A stretch of DNA of 64,000 nucleotides, taken from contig CAZTGZ010000012.1 in NCBI GenBank assembly GCA_964613385.1, positions 13,133 to 77,132 of the forward strand, given 5' to 3'. This document shows, piece after piece, positions 11,101-19,051 of this stretch. A model generated the notes under the pieces. It ran no database searches. It was not told where the DNA came from and worked only from the letters and a program-made list of their open reading frames with translations. The DNA comes from CAZTGZ01 sp964613385 (GTDB lineage Bacteria; Bacteroidota; Bacteroidia; NS11-12g; UBA9320). The translations under genes were made by a program, and so were the position numbers. Every line of letters begins with the position of its first letter. Positions within the stretch are counted from its first letter, which is position 1.

Positions 11101-12482
11101 AGTTCCGCTTCAATATAACCACTATCGCATCGATATGAAACAATTTTATCCTTTAGAAATGAAGATGCATAAGGTGGTTTGAAACTCGCGAAATAATAAT
11201 ATGATTCAGCGACCCCACTGATTTCCAATCCATAGGAGAAGACCTGATGACCGTTTGGATTGCTGATTTTATGCACGCCTTCTCCGACGATCATGCGTGC
11301 ATATGACAAACTCGTATCGTCCTTAACCGGGGTGAAATCCTGGTAGGGAATCTGCACTCCGTCCAGAAAGGTCTGATGTACATCCTGCGATGGAATGAGG
11401 ATCGTTATAAAGTGATCCGTGTTTTTGGTATTGGGCAAAGATATGATGCTGGATTCCGGGGTGCGGTGTCGTGAGCCGGCCAGTTGTATCCATCCGGGGT
11501 GCCCGCCACTGTTTTTTTTGTAGAACCCATTTTTACCGCCTCCCTTCATGTACTGAAAACACAAAAAAGGACGACTTGCCTGTATGACTAAAACAGAATC
11601 AGGGTCAAAAATATTGAGGTCTACCGCAGAATCCTTGTGTTCAATCAGATAAGAGAAGCCATTCACATCCACCCAGAGTTGCGAATCCAGCGAAACGCAT
11701 TGAACCCTGTAGCCTGAATCCTGTCCGAAATAGGGAAGAACCACATATTTATTATCCACCCAATCGGTACCATTTAAATTGGTGATGGCACTGCGATGTC
11801 CACATCCCCCATACAAAAAATCTATTTGCTTGTCGCTTAAATAAACATACCCTTTTTTATCGTTCAGGATCTCAATTTCTGACCCGCTAAAAGTTCCGGT
11901 ACCACAATTAATCGTGTAAGTTTCCCCCCTATTCAGCCAAATTTCGAAAGGAACATAGGGGTGATGTTTCCAACTATAACTGTATTCCGTCAAGGTTACC
12001 TTAAAAAGAACCGAATCTTCTGTGGCAAGCAACATAATTTGATTTCTGCCCTGGCCTTTAGGAAAATTAGCTACATGTCTGTCTTTCTTCTTGATTTGCT
12101 TGAGAGGCAAGACGGGATATGTATTCGTGGCATGCACTTCCCTGAGGGTGGCTACCACCATAATGGGTTTATCCGAGACTATGTGAATACCGGTTCGTAC
12201 GACCACTTCTGGAGTTTTACTGCAGAACAGGGACCAGAGTAAATCGACATGCGCAACTTTAAAAGGTGAAAGATTAACCGTTATTACTGAATCCTCGCTG
12301 GTCAGTGTCAAGGTCACTTTGGTAGCGTATTCAGAGTAGAGGTAGACTCGTCCGACCGGGTCTCCCATCTCATTGTAGGTAAATCCACACCAGAATTCCT
12401 TGCCAAACAGCTCTCCCTGTGCATTGGAAAAATTGATGAAAGTAGCCACCAGAGTGAGCGCTATTAACAGTTGGCGAATCAT
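8157..12482 (-). CDS. Giant T9SS type B surface protein with IgGFc-binding-like N-terminal region
   Basis: A 1441-residue exported protein. It has a signal peptide (cleavage after about FINFSNAQ), an N-terminal region of about 400 residues resembling the IgGFc-binding N-terminal domain (GKEFWCGF, IHIVSDKPIMV), then several PKD/Ig-like beta-sandwich repeats marked by WDFGNG-, WSFNNE- and WNLGDG-type motifs, many with paired cysteines. The last ~90 residues match the gliding-motility-associated/T9SS type B sorting domain (FSPNYDGIND, IYNRWGE, WEASDMLPGMYLY). The protein is expected to pass the outer membrane through the type IX system and stay at the surface or be released. Adhesion is the usual guess for such proteins, but the ligand is unknown. 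It sits between cphA and cphB. Confidence 0.88.
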   Translation of the reverse strand: MIRQLLIALTLVATFINFSNAQGELFGKEFWCGFTYNEMGDPVGRVYLYSEYATKVTLTLTSEDSVITVNLSPFKVAHVDLLWSLFCSKTPEVVVRTGIHIVSDKPIMVVATLREVHATNTYPVLPLKQIKKKDRHVANFPKGQGRNQIMLLATEDSVLFKVTLTEYSYSWKHHPYVPFEIWLNRGETYTINCGTGTFSGSEIEILNDKKGYVYLSDKQIDFLYGGCGHRSAITNLNGTDWVDNKYVVLPYFGQDSGYRVQCVSLDSQLWVDVNGFSYLIEHKDSAVDLNIFDPDSVLVIQASRPFLCFQYMKGGGKNGFYKKNSGGHPGWIQLAGSRHRTPESSIISLPNTKNTDHFITILIPSQDVHQTFLDGVQIPYQDFTPVKDDTSLSYARMIVGEGVHKISNPNGHQVFSYGLEISGVAESYYYFASFKPPYASSFLKDKIVSYRCDSGYIEAELNLELFVSYNEEVQSLKWYSDDFMIPDSTINFTGRFNPGKNYDFTIVVQFLNHTDTLKESFIFNYPVFNPISDAALCKDSVTYGITDPYFRNIRWHDNGSERFKVIKDTGSIWVSAQDLSGHCKYFDSAHVEQLIMDQKVLVDTLSDCIVNNLFRFEDLTTFQTDSVRLRVWSFNNEIVGIDTHIFSYKFPLGGKVAMSLDLHLEKSDKKCRIDIPVYVNWNTYTRAQFDKDRYCDGDTITVVDQSRACCDSMKYYSVFSDGFKMSSVNPLLRFVLHYDYTNNIGFRKVFYEVENDKGCKDTFVKELYISPVAKPNFSLDYDGPKCLTLSRWTFTHNVDESLTGPYDVKWDFGNGKTSDIPVVKNFRYFDTGTYVAKLYTTTNLGCRDSFWKSIEVWPEPSFELLPKDSLFCLKKQGELQLTATYQHAAIEKLSWYNGREAKYGDTFSIKADAAPLHQVNVETVLNTTYCSKFKRNKDFYLYAQPEPVLELSDTQFCIGEILWAYDRSSPDTNITRNWYVNDSFSGQQLVLEQEQLKVGNFSMKLKLTGNAHCFDSVSQNFVVHALPSAKIKGDSLYCFGESAEFEAEVQAQHFHWSDEKGWIQSDIEKLQILHPPIGTQWVKLNFENSEGCRDSVIQYYQVFEGPEADFTINRDTQCYKEQDFVFSNNTQTSGDPQTSWKFVAGTDKSFEGQIWDHHQFDLPGENEVRLIVSTAAGCIDSVVKHVFVSNIHKPRIIGDTICDLEYAQLEAINHPDDVLNRIEWNLGDGTSKSGNPVNHIYSETGKYSIMVEIENAHGCLERDTLSNGVQVKPLPLSAFDASWEWENNEPSRIHLLANQQGADRYEWYIDEAYRSEGETHREELMGRNQLLVKLVVSNIPGCTSFTEKQFIKPMSNWLVPTAFSPNYDGINDVFNIVPVRDISEYSIKIYNRWGEQVFGSQHAELGWEASDMLPGMYLYIIQFRDLNMQLHVFKGMVQLIR

Positions 12483-12514
12483 GTCTTTGGGACCTGATTT
12501 GGTTCAGAGAATAT

Positions 12515-12522
12515 CAAATGTA
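12515..12522 (-). promoter_or_regulatory. -7 box upstream of the T9SS surface protein gene
   Basis: The minus strand reads TACATTTG, a perfect TAnnTTTG match, 32 bases before the ATG. No convincing -33 TTTG is seen. The divergent cphB gene has the same TACATTTG octamer on the plus strand about 70 bases away, so the two genes may share the regulatory space. Confidence 0.45.
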
Positions 12523-12588
12523 ATGATTTTTTGTAAATTCTGAATGAAGTAAATATTACGGCGCTTCTGTTAAAAGTTCGATAAGTTT

Positions 12589-12596
12589 TACATTTG
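12589..12596 (+). promoter_or_regulatory. -7 box upstream of cphB
   Basis: TACATTTG matches TAnnTTTG and ends 18 bases before the ATG at 12615. The box overlaps a TTG at 12594 that could be misread as the start codon, so it decides the start in favour of the ATG. The -33 element is only a weak TTCTG around 12565. Confidence 0.5.
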
Positions 12597-12614
12597 CAAT
12601 TGATTCAACAGAAG

Positions 12615-13496
12615 ATGCAAATACCCAGGGGAATTTTGGTACCGGTTGGCGGGGCAGAAGACAAAGGAACAGATTTGGAAAAAGGTATCATTGAGCGCAA
12701 CAATCTCAACTTTTTTGAAGAGGGCATTCTGAGAACCATTGTCAATTTGCTGGAACCGGAAAATGCGCGTATAGAAGTGGTTACTACAGCCAGTTCCATT
12801 CCTGTAGAAGTTGGAGAAAACTATCTAAGCGCATTCGCCAAGCTTGGAAAAACCAATGTGGGTCATATGATGATTCGAAATCGGGAAGAGGTTGGGAATC
12901 CGGAATATTTAGAGCGATTAATGGCCTGCAACTGTTTGATGTTTTCAGGGGGAAATCAACTCAGGCTGTCTTCCATTTTTGGCGGAACAGAATTTTTGGA
13001 TATCCTTATGCAGCGATATCGAGAAGAATCTTTTGTGATTGCCGGCACCAGCGCCGGAGCCATGGCCATGAGCCAGACCATGATTTATGAAGGAAATTCG
13101 AGCAGTGCCCACTTGAAAGGAGAAGTGAAAATAACCACAGGCTTAGGTTTGCTGCCCGGAGTCATCATTGATTCTCATTTCAACAAGCGTGGAAGATTTC
13201 CCAGATTGGCACAGGCAGTCGCTGCAAATCCGGGTACCATAGGTATCGGATTAGGTGAAGATACCGGTGTGGTGGTAAGACATGGGGAAGAATTGGAAGC
13301 CATTGGTTCGGGGGCAGTATCCATTTTAGATGGTCGCAACATCGCTCATAACAATATTGGTGACATTGAATTGGGCGCACCTATTTCCGTTAATGGCCTC
13401 ATTGTGCATATGATGAGCAAAGGAAATTTCTACAATGTGAGAACCCGGAAATTTTCAGCGTTTCGGGAAGAACTGGATCCGGTTAGCGATAGATAA
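12615..13496 (+). CDS. cphB: Cyanophycinase (CphB)
   Basis: A 293-residue S51-family serine exopeptidase that hydrolyses cyanophycin to beta-Asp-Arg dipeptides. The nucleophile elbow GTSAGA places the catalytic Ser at about 146. The conserved PVGGAEDKG start, the FSGGNQLRL segment and the DSHFNKRGR segment (family catalytic/specificity residues) are all present. The family normally begins a few residues before the PVGG element, and the -7 box overlaps the alternative TTG, so I place the start at the ATG giving MQIPRGIL. It is convergent with iaaA and overlaps its 3' end by 14 bases. No signal peptide is present, so it acts on intracellular cyanophycin. Confidence 0.95.
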   Translation: MQIPRGILVPVGGAEDKGTDLEKGIIERNNLNFFEEGILRTIVNLLEPENARIEVVTTASSIPVEVGENYLSAFAKLGKTNVGHMMIRNREEVGNPEYLERLMACNCLMFSGGNQLRLSSIFGGTEFLDILMQRYREESFVIAGTSAGAMAMSQTMIYEGNSSSAHLKGEVKITTGLGLLPGVIIDSHFNKRGRFPRLAQAVAANPGTIGIGLGEDTGVVVRHGEELEAIGSGAVSILDGRNIAHNNIGDIELGAPISVNGLIVHMMSKGNFYNVRTRKFSAFREELDPVSDR

Positions 13497-14406
13497 ATGC
13501 ACCTCTTTCATCAGGTGTTTTAAATGCCCTGTACATGCCATCAGAATTGAAGCAAAGTTCAAAATTTCCCTGATTATCGAGGGCTATAACGCCTCCTTCT
13601 CCATGTATTTCGGGTAGTCGACTCATTACCGTATGTTCACAAGCCTGCTTCAGATTTTTTGAGCCATATTTCATTTGAGCGGCAATATCATAGGCAACAA
13701 CGCCCAAAATGAACTTTTCACCATGTCCGGTGCAAGAAACAGCGCAGCAACCGTTTTCCGCGTAGTTTCCTGCTCCAATGAGCGGCGTATCACCAATTCT
13801 GCCATATCTTTTATTGGTCATACCACCTGTGGATGTGGCAGCAGCCAAATTTCCATTCAGGTCAAGAGCAACCGCTCCTACGGTTCCACTTTTAATTTCA
13901 CCCGGAAGACTGTGGTCCATTCGCACACCTCCCATTTTTTGTGTTTCAAGCCATTGCCGGTGTCTGAAATCATCGTAAAAATAAGATGCATCCATTTCTT
14001 CAATTCCCTTAAGCCGGGCATATTCCATAGCTCCTTCACCACTCAACAAAACATGGTCACTGTCCATGATTAACCTCGCGAGTTTTACCGGGTTCTTAAT
14101 CCCGGAAATACCCGTGACTGCTCCGGCAAGTCCTGTTTTTCCGCACATAATGGAAGCATCTAAGTCGTGTTCGCCTTTAAAATTAAAAACAGCCCCTTTG
14201 CCGGCATTAAACAAGGGACAATCTTCCAACAGAGTTACCGCCAGTTCAACAGCATCCATAGCCGATGCACCACTTTCAAGGAATTGATAAGCCTGATCTA
14301 CAACGGAATTTAAGGCTTGCAAATAACCGGTTTCCATTTCAGGAGTTAATGAATTTTGAGGAATGGTGCCGGCTCCACCGTGGATGAGAATAACGGGAAA
14401 TTTCAT
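13483..14406 (-). CDS. iaaA: Isoaspartyl peptidase / L-asparaginase (Ntn hydrolase)
   Basis: A 307-residue plant-type asparaginase/isoaspartyl dipeptidase precursor. The Ntn-hydrolase autocleavage site is visible as SGTVGA with the nucleophile Thr at about 175. The substrate-binding TSTGGMTNKRYGRIGD segment and the TGHGEK glycine-rich element follow. Enzymes of this family split beta-aspartyl dipeptides and can release Asp and Arg from the CphB product. Placement next to cphB supports that role here. The gene starts at an ATG. A CATTTTTG sequence, one base off the TAnnTTTG box, lies 4 bases before it. The terminator of the next upstream gene ends 14 bases before the start. Confidence 0.94.
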   Translation of the reverse strand: MKFPVILIHGGAGTIPQNSLTPEMETGYLQALNSVVDQAYQFLESGASAMDAVELAVTLLEDCPLFNAGKGAVFNFKGEHDLDASIMCGKTGLAGAVTGISGIKNPVKLARLIMDSDHVLLSGEGAMEYARLKGIEEMDASYFYDDFRHRQWLETQKMGGVRMDHSLPGEIKSGTVGAVALDLNGNLAAATSTGGMTNKRYGRIGDTPLIGAGNYAENGCCAVSCTGHGEKFILGVVAYDIAAQMKYGSKNLKQACEHTVMSRLPEIHGEGGVIALDNQGNFELCFNSDGMYRAFKTPDERGAFIYR

Positions 14407-14420
14407 GTTGCAAAAATGTC

Positions 14421-14446
14421 AAAAAAAAAGGCCCGCATCGCGAGCC
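14421..14446 (-). terminator. Intrinsic terminator of the 14468-15427 gene
   Basis: On the minus strand GGCTCGC-GAT-GCGGGCC (7-bp stem including one G-T pair, 3-base loop) is followed by nine T residues. It starts 21 bases after the stop of the exported-protein gene and so separates that gene from iaaA. Confidence 0.85.
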
Positions 14447-14467
14447 TCTTCTCAGTAAGTTATTCTA

Positions 14468-15427
14468 TTAATTTTCAGAACTATAGAGATCAATAATCCA
14501 CCACCACTTGAAATACGCTCCGCTGAAAGCATTGTTCTCTGCCACAAAAGATGGGAAAATTCCCAATTCCCAACCCGTGAGGTTGTTCTTGTATTCAGGC
14601 ATATTAGCCACTCCAATTCTGATTCCTAAACGATTTTTCTTTAAGTATCCGCCAGCTAAATCATCTCCTTCAATTTCAACTACTTTGCCATTTTTTTCCA
14701 GCGCACTCAAATTCAATACAGGGGCAAACATGACGTCAGCATAGTAACTCTTATGCATGCGGGCAATTTTGCGGCCGATTTCCAGTTCGGTAATATTTGC
14801 CACCAATTCCCACATTTTATTCAAGCTAACACCTGCGTATATAGAAGTAGACGTAAGATTGGTATAAGGCTCACCTCCACTCCAATCCGCGGCAGCTGGT
14901 TTTTTCTCCAGCAGCACGGTAGAATTTCTCATCAAAACCCCTGCCCTGGCCATTACCTGATATCTTTTGGTAGCAAACGCCCCATCGATATAATTGTTAA
15001 TTTCTCCACCATTTCCCAAAGGAATGGTCACAGGACGATTAGGCCGGTCGTTCCGCAATAGTTTATATGACGCATTCAAATCGATATACATCAATTGTTT
15101 GGGGTTATAGTCGTTGAACAAATTGCCATTCTTTCGATCACTCATGGTCTGTGCATTTGCAACGTCAATGATGCCTCTCCAGTACGGAGTCTGAAATCTG
15201 GCCTGAAACATCAGATCCTGCTTGATGTGATAATGACCGTACAATCCCCAGCCCATGGCGAGCAGATTGGTACCATTCAAATCGAAAAACATAGGTTCTA
15301 AACCTATAAATACAGAACTCACGGCTTTAGATGGATCGTCGCTTACTGTTTCATACTCCAAATCCTGAGCCTGACTGAAATATGGCGTTAAGACAATCAG
15401 AAAAGATAGTGTTAGAAATTTTTTCAT
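14468..15427 (-). CDS. Exported protein, paralog A of a divergent pair
   Basis: A 319-residue exported protein with a Sec signal peptide (MKKFLTL..., cleavage after FSQAQ). Function unknown. Alternating hydrophobic strands and the aromatic C-terminus (WWWIIDLYSSEN) suggest an outer-membrane or periplasmic beta protein, although a classic terminal Phe is missing. It is a clear paralog of the divergent gene at 15487-16488. Both open the mature protein with a VxY/YExV-DDP motif, share L-PMxxD-xxTN, an RxPYW element and a late DxMFAPVL-L element. It has its own terminator (14421-14446). The 59-bp divergent spacer suggests joint control. Confidence 0.75.
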   Translation of the reverse strand: MKKFLTLSFLIVLTPYFSQAQDLEYETVSDDPSKAVSSVFIGLEPMFFDLNGTNLLAMGWGLYGHYHIKQDLMFQARFQTPYWRGIIDVANAQTMSDRKNGNLFNDYNPKQLMYIDLNASYKLLRNDRPNRPVTIPLGNGGEINNYIDGAFATKRYQVMARAGVLMRNSTVLLEKKPAAADWSGGEPYTNLTSTSIYAGVSLNKMWELVANITELEIGRKIARMHKSYYADVMFAPVLNLSALEKNGKVVEIEGDDLAGGYLKKNRLGIRIGVANMPEYKNNLTGWELGIFPSFVAENNAFSGAYFKWWWIIDLYSSEN

Positions 15428-15486
15428 AACTATGCTTGCTTATAATGGTCGAAATTATACTAATTTTACCAAAAAAATTGCGACAA

Positions 15487-16488
15487 ATGAAAAGAATTTT
15501 TGCACTTATTGCGATTTCAGCCTTTTGCATGCAACTGTCACAGGCTCAAGAAGTAAGATATAAGGTAAAGAAAGATGACCCCATGGATTTCAAAAACTTC
15601 ATGCTGCATCTGGATCCGATGATGGTGGATTGCTATTTAACGAATATTACGGCGGGTGTTGCCGGAAGAGCCGATTATATGGTCGGAAAGATTTTTGACA
15701 TAAGTGCACAAATCAGGAGACCATATTGGGATATGAATGAGTTCTTTCTAAGTGATAATAAAAGTAATGGGGACGATGGTTATTTCAGTAAAAACATCAA
15801 ACCAACCTCTTATTTGGAGGGTACTTTTCAATTACACATTCTGGATCGTGTTAAACCGACCAATCACCGAATTGTTTTCTACAAAAGCACATCTCAATCC
15901 GGTAATTATCAGGTTACCACAACCCGCTTTGTAGATATACCGGGCAGTGCCAGAAAAATTATGAGTTTAAGAGGTGGTGCCGTTTGGCACAATACTGCGG
16001 TAGACTTTGATGGTGCATTTAACAAAGAAAATGATTTTTCAATAGATACGGGATCCACGATGTATTTAACAAGTGGAGGTACAATGTTGCGTTCCATGGT
16101 TGTTTATGGAGGTTTATCCACTCAGACCATCGCCAATTTTAAAGTGCTTACAGACAAATACGGAATGAAATACGCTACACCCTGGAATACATTTTATGTC
16201 GACTTTATGTTTGCTCCGGTATTGAGTCTGGCGGATGTGATGAACAACAAGAATTTGGGACCTGAGTTTAAAGTAACCAATTCCAACATGAAAAGAACCG
16301 GCTGGAGATTGGGATATGTTATGAGAAATCACAAAGGTACCAGCATGTCTGTTGCCTATAACATGGGTGTAAGACCAGGTATAGTTGGCAATGGAAGTTT
16401 CTTAGCTCAACGAGTATTCTTAGACATGAATATTGGCGTGAGTATTCCTTACAAGGCTCAGCTTATCAAACCCAAGAAAAAGGCCTAA
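15487..16488 (+). CDS. Exported protein, paralog B of a divergent pair
   Basis: A 333-residue exported protein with a signal peptide (MKRIFAL..., cleavage after LSQAQ). An open frame extends 51 bases upstream to a TTG, but the ATG gives a standard signal peptide and is preferred. It is homologous to the divergent upstream gene (shared DDP, DPMMVD, TNIT, RRPYW and FMFAPVLSL elements). The predicted beta-strand content and a basic tail (KPKKKA) do not identify a family. It stops 3 bases before the convergent M28 peptidase gene stop. Confidence 0.75.
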   Translation: MKRIFALIAISAFCMQLSQAQEVRYKVKKDDPMDFKNFMLHLDPMMVDCYLTNITAGVAGRADYMVGKIFDISAQIRRPYWDMNEFFLSDNKSNGDDGYFSKNIKPTSYLEGTFQLHILDRVKPTNHRIVFYKSTSQSGNYQVTTTRFVDIPGSARKIMSLRGGAVWHNTAVDFDGAFNKENDFSIDTGSTMYLTSGGTMLRSMVVYGGLSTQTIANFKVLTDKYGMKYATPWNTFYVDFMFAPVLSLADVMNNKNLGPEFKVTNSNMKRTGWRLGYVMRNHKGTSMSVAYNMGVRPGIVGNGSFLAQRVFLDMNIGVSIPYKAQLIKPKKKA

Positions 16489-16491
16489 ATT

Positions 16492-17481
16492 TTACTGAAC
16501 CAGATGTTGTTTCCGTATGGTCTCCAGTACGGTATGACCAACGGCTTTCAAGGTATTTCTATCTATTACCGACATATTGTCGTTATGCGTATGCCAATAG
16601 TCGCCAAAACCTGATTGAGTACCTGCATTATATTGCAAAATGTCAATGGTTCTCACGCCTAAAATACTGTTGATATAATAATGATCATCCGTAATATGGC
16701 TGCCTTTGTCATTCACAAAATACTTTCCATAACCCAATTCAATGCCGGTATTCCAAACCAAATCCACGTATTCGCGGGCAAAATCCTGGGAATGTAATTC
16801 TCTTGGAAAGATGGCATCCTTTGCGCCGACCATATCCAACAGAATGCCAAATTCAGCCGTATAAGGTTGAATATGAGGACCTTTGCTCCAATATTGTGAT
16901 CCCAGACACCAACTTTCGCTGGCTCCTTTTCTTTCTCCTCCATCTTCTGCATCAAACAATATAATATCAATACCTAAACCGGGGCGATTTGTGTGCAAAT
17001 GACGCGCAATTTCCAGCAATACCGCAACACCGCTCCCGCCGTCATTGGCGCCATCCGCCGGAGCCTGAGGTCTTTGCGGGTCTTCGTCTGCCTGAGGTCT
17101 AGTATCCCAATGGGCAGAAAGCAATATTCTTCGCTTCGCATTGGGGTTGAAAACACCGATGATATTGCGAATATTGATTTGCTCATTCTTAAAATCAGGC
17201 ACAATACCATGCTGTACATAAACCGTATCACACCAAAGGGTCAATTTTGACTGAAGCCAATCTCCGGCTTTTTGATGTGCCCCGCTTCCGGGAACTCTGG
17301 GTCCAAATGCTACCTGATCTGAAACATAGCCATAAGCGCTATCTGCATTAAACGCAACCTCCTGCATGGGCTTAATCTCATCAACCACAACATTATGGTC
17401 ATCATGGTTTTTCGGATCACCCGGCTTGCACGCATACAAACCCAGACTAATCAGCAATGTATAAATGAGTAATTTTTTCAT
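16492..17481 (-). CDS. M28-family lipoprotein, glutaminyl-peptide cyclotransferase-like
   Basis: A 329-residue lipoprotein (lipobox LYAC, Cys about 18) of the M28/glutaminyl cyclase fold. The zinc-site segments are visible in order: SAHWDTRP, DGANDGGSG, FDAEDGGE and a late ITDDHYY. The single-zinc glutaminyl cyclases cyclise N-terminal Gln to pyroglutamate. In Bacteroidota many exported proteins begin with Gln after signal cleavage, and several proteins in this window do too. The exact activity (cyclase versus aminopeptidase) cannot be settled from sequence alone. Its ATG overlaps the cysS stop (ATGA), so it is translated after cysS. Confidence 0.88.
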   Translation of the reverse strand: MKKLLIYTLLISLGLYACKPGDPKNHDDHNVVVDEIKPMQEVAFNADSAYGYVSDQVAFGPRVPGSGAHQKAGDWLQSKLTLWCDTVYVQHGIVPDFKNEQINIRNIIGVFNPNAKRRILLSAHWDTRPQADEDPQRPQAPADGANDGGSGVAVLLEIARHLHTNRPGLGIDIILFDAEDGGERKGASESWCLGSQYWSKGPHIQPYTAEFGILLDMVGAKDAIFPRELHSQDFAREYVDLVWNTGIELGYGKYFVNDKGSHITDDHYYINSILGVRTIDILQYNAGTQSGFGDYWHTHNDNMSVIDRNTLKAVGHTVLETIRKQHLVQ

Positions 17482-18956
17482 ATGATTTTTTGAAAGGTTG
17501 TTCCTTCTTTTCCGTCTTTCAGCTGTATGCCGATTTCTTTTAAACGATCTCTAATAAGGTCAGAAGTTGCAAAGTCCTTATTATTTCTGGCCAGGTATCT
17601 CAATTCAATGATCAATTGAACCAATTCATCCGACATATCATCAGATTCTCCTACGGATTCTTCCAATCCAAGTATTTGCATGATACTAGTTGAAAAATAA
17701 TGCCTGAAACTCTGTAAGGATGCAAGGCTCAGACTTTCTTTTCCCTCCAGCATCAGATTTATCTTCTTCACTCCTTCGAACAATACCGAAATAGCAATCG
17801 GAGTATTGAAGTCTTCATTCATGGCTTCTTCAAACCCTGACATCCATTCATTCACATTCCATGAATCAGCTTCTCCCGCTTCTAATTTATCTGCATCCCG
17901 ATTGGCGCGCATCAAACGCGCAAGACCCTTTTCGGCCGCTAATAGAGCTTCGTTCGAAAAGTCGAGGGTACTGCGATAATGCGCCATTAAAATAAAGAAC
18001 CTCAGGGTCATAGGACTATAGGCCTTTTCCAATAGCGGGTGAGTTCCGGCAAAAAACTCATCCATCATGATACCATTGTTTAAAGATTTAGCCATTTTCT
18101 GACCATTGATGGTAATCATATTGTTGTGCATCCAGTACTTAACCGGACTGTGATTAAAACAGGCGGTACTTTGTGCAATTTCAGCTTCATGATGTGGGAA
18201 TAACAAATCCATTCCTCCGGCATGAATGTCAAATTGTTCCCCAAGGTATTTGCTACTCATAGCCGAGCATTCAATATGCCAACCCGGAAACCCAATACTC
18301 CAGGGTGAATCCCACTTCATAATGTGCTCCGGTTCTGCCTTTTTCCACAGTGCGAAATCGTTGGCGTTTTGTTTTTCATCCTGACCTTCCAAAGCCCGGC
18401 GCTCCTCTCCGGCCCCTGCAATCAGATCATCCAATACCCGACCGCTCAGCTTTCCGTAATCATGCTTTGAAGCATATTTGATCACATCAAAATAAACACT
18501 GCCATTGGACACATATGCCAGACCTGCTGCCAGAATTTGTTCAATCATGGCAATTTGTTCCATGATATGGCCAGTTGCTCTGGGTTCAATGGAAGGACGC
18601 CTCACATTCAGTTTGCGAAGGCATTCATTATAGGAATCCGTATAGAACTGGGCCACTTCCATTGGCTCCAAACGGTCTATTTTAGCTTTTTTTTGAATTT
18701 TGTCTTCTCCTTCGTCTGCATCATCCACCAGATGCCCCACATCCGTAATGTTTCGAACAAACCTGACCCTGTACCCTTTGAATTCCAGATAGCGTCTTAC
18801 AACATCAAAAACGATAGGTCCACGGCCATGTCCCAGGTGCGGATGGCCATATACCGTTGGGCCGCACAGATACATTCCAACCAATGGGGGATGTAGTGGT
18901 TTGAATTCTTCGGTTTTGCCTCCGAGGGTATTATAAATTCGAATCTGAGCTTGCAT
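17478..18956 (-). CDS. cysS: Cysteinyl-tRNA synthetase
   Basis: A class I synthetase of 492 residues that charges tRNA-Cys. The HIGH-type motif is seen as HLGH after the zinc Cys in CGPTVYG. Further zinc ligands lie in the ECSAMS and FPHHEAE segments, and the second signature is KMAKS (a common variant of KMSKS). I start at the ATG giving MQAQIRIYN. A longer frame of 14 codons exists, but it would cover the likely promoter. A TATTTTTG box ends 4 bases before this ATG, which suggests an extremely short or absent leader. Downstream it is coupled to the M28 gene. Confidence 0.95.
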   Translation of the reverse strand: MQAQIRIYNTLGGKTEEFKPLHPPLVGMYLCGPTVYGHPHLGHGRGPIVFDVVRRYLEFKGYRVRFVRNITDVGHLVDDADEGEDKIQKKAKIDRLEPMEVAQFYTDSYNECLRKLNVRRPSIEPRATGHIMEQIAMIEQILAAGLAYVSNGSVYFDVIKYASKHDYGKLSGRVLDDLIAGAGEERRALEGQDEKQNANDFALWKKAEPEHIMKWDSPWSIGFPGWHIECSAMSSKYLGEQFDIHAGGMDLLFPHHEAEIAQSTACFNHSPVKYWMHNNMITINGQKMAKSLNNGIMMDEFFAGTHPLLEKAYSPMTLRFFILMAHYRSTLDFSNEALLAAEKGLARLMRANRDADKLEAGEADSWNVNEWMSGFEEAMNEDFNTPIAISVLFEGVKKINLMLEGKESLSLASLQSFRHYFSTSIMQILGLEESVGESDDMSDELVQLIIELRYLARNNKDFATSDLIRDRLKEIGIQLKDGKEGTTFQKII

Positions 18957-18960
18957 AGTG

Positions 18961-18968
18961 CAAAAATA
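18961..18968 (-). promoter_or_regulatory. -7 box upstream of cysS
   Basis: The minus strand reads TATTTTTG followed by CACT and the ATG. It fits TAnnTTTG. With the usual distance to the transcription start, the mRNA would begin at or within a base or two of the start codon. Confidence 0.45.
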
Positions 18969-19035
18969 ACGCAATGGTTTTCCGTTCTTGTAAACCATTT
19001 AACCCCAAAATACGTTTTTCATTTTTGATATTCGG

Positions 19036-19043
19036 TACTTTTG
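19036..19043 (+). promoter_or_regulatory. -7 box upstream of hscA
   Basis: TACTTTTG fits TAnnTTTG and ends 8 bases before the ATG at 19052, implying a leader of only a few bases. It is divergent to the cysS box 70 bases away. Confidence 0.45.
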
Positions 19044-19051
19044 CGAAGCAC

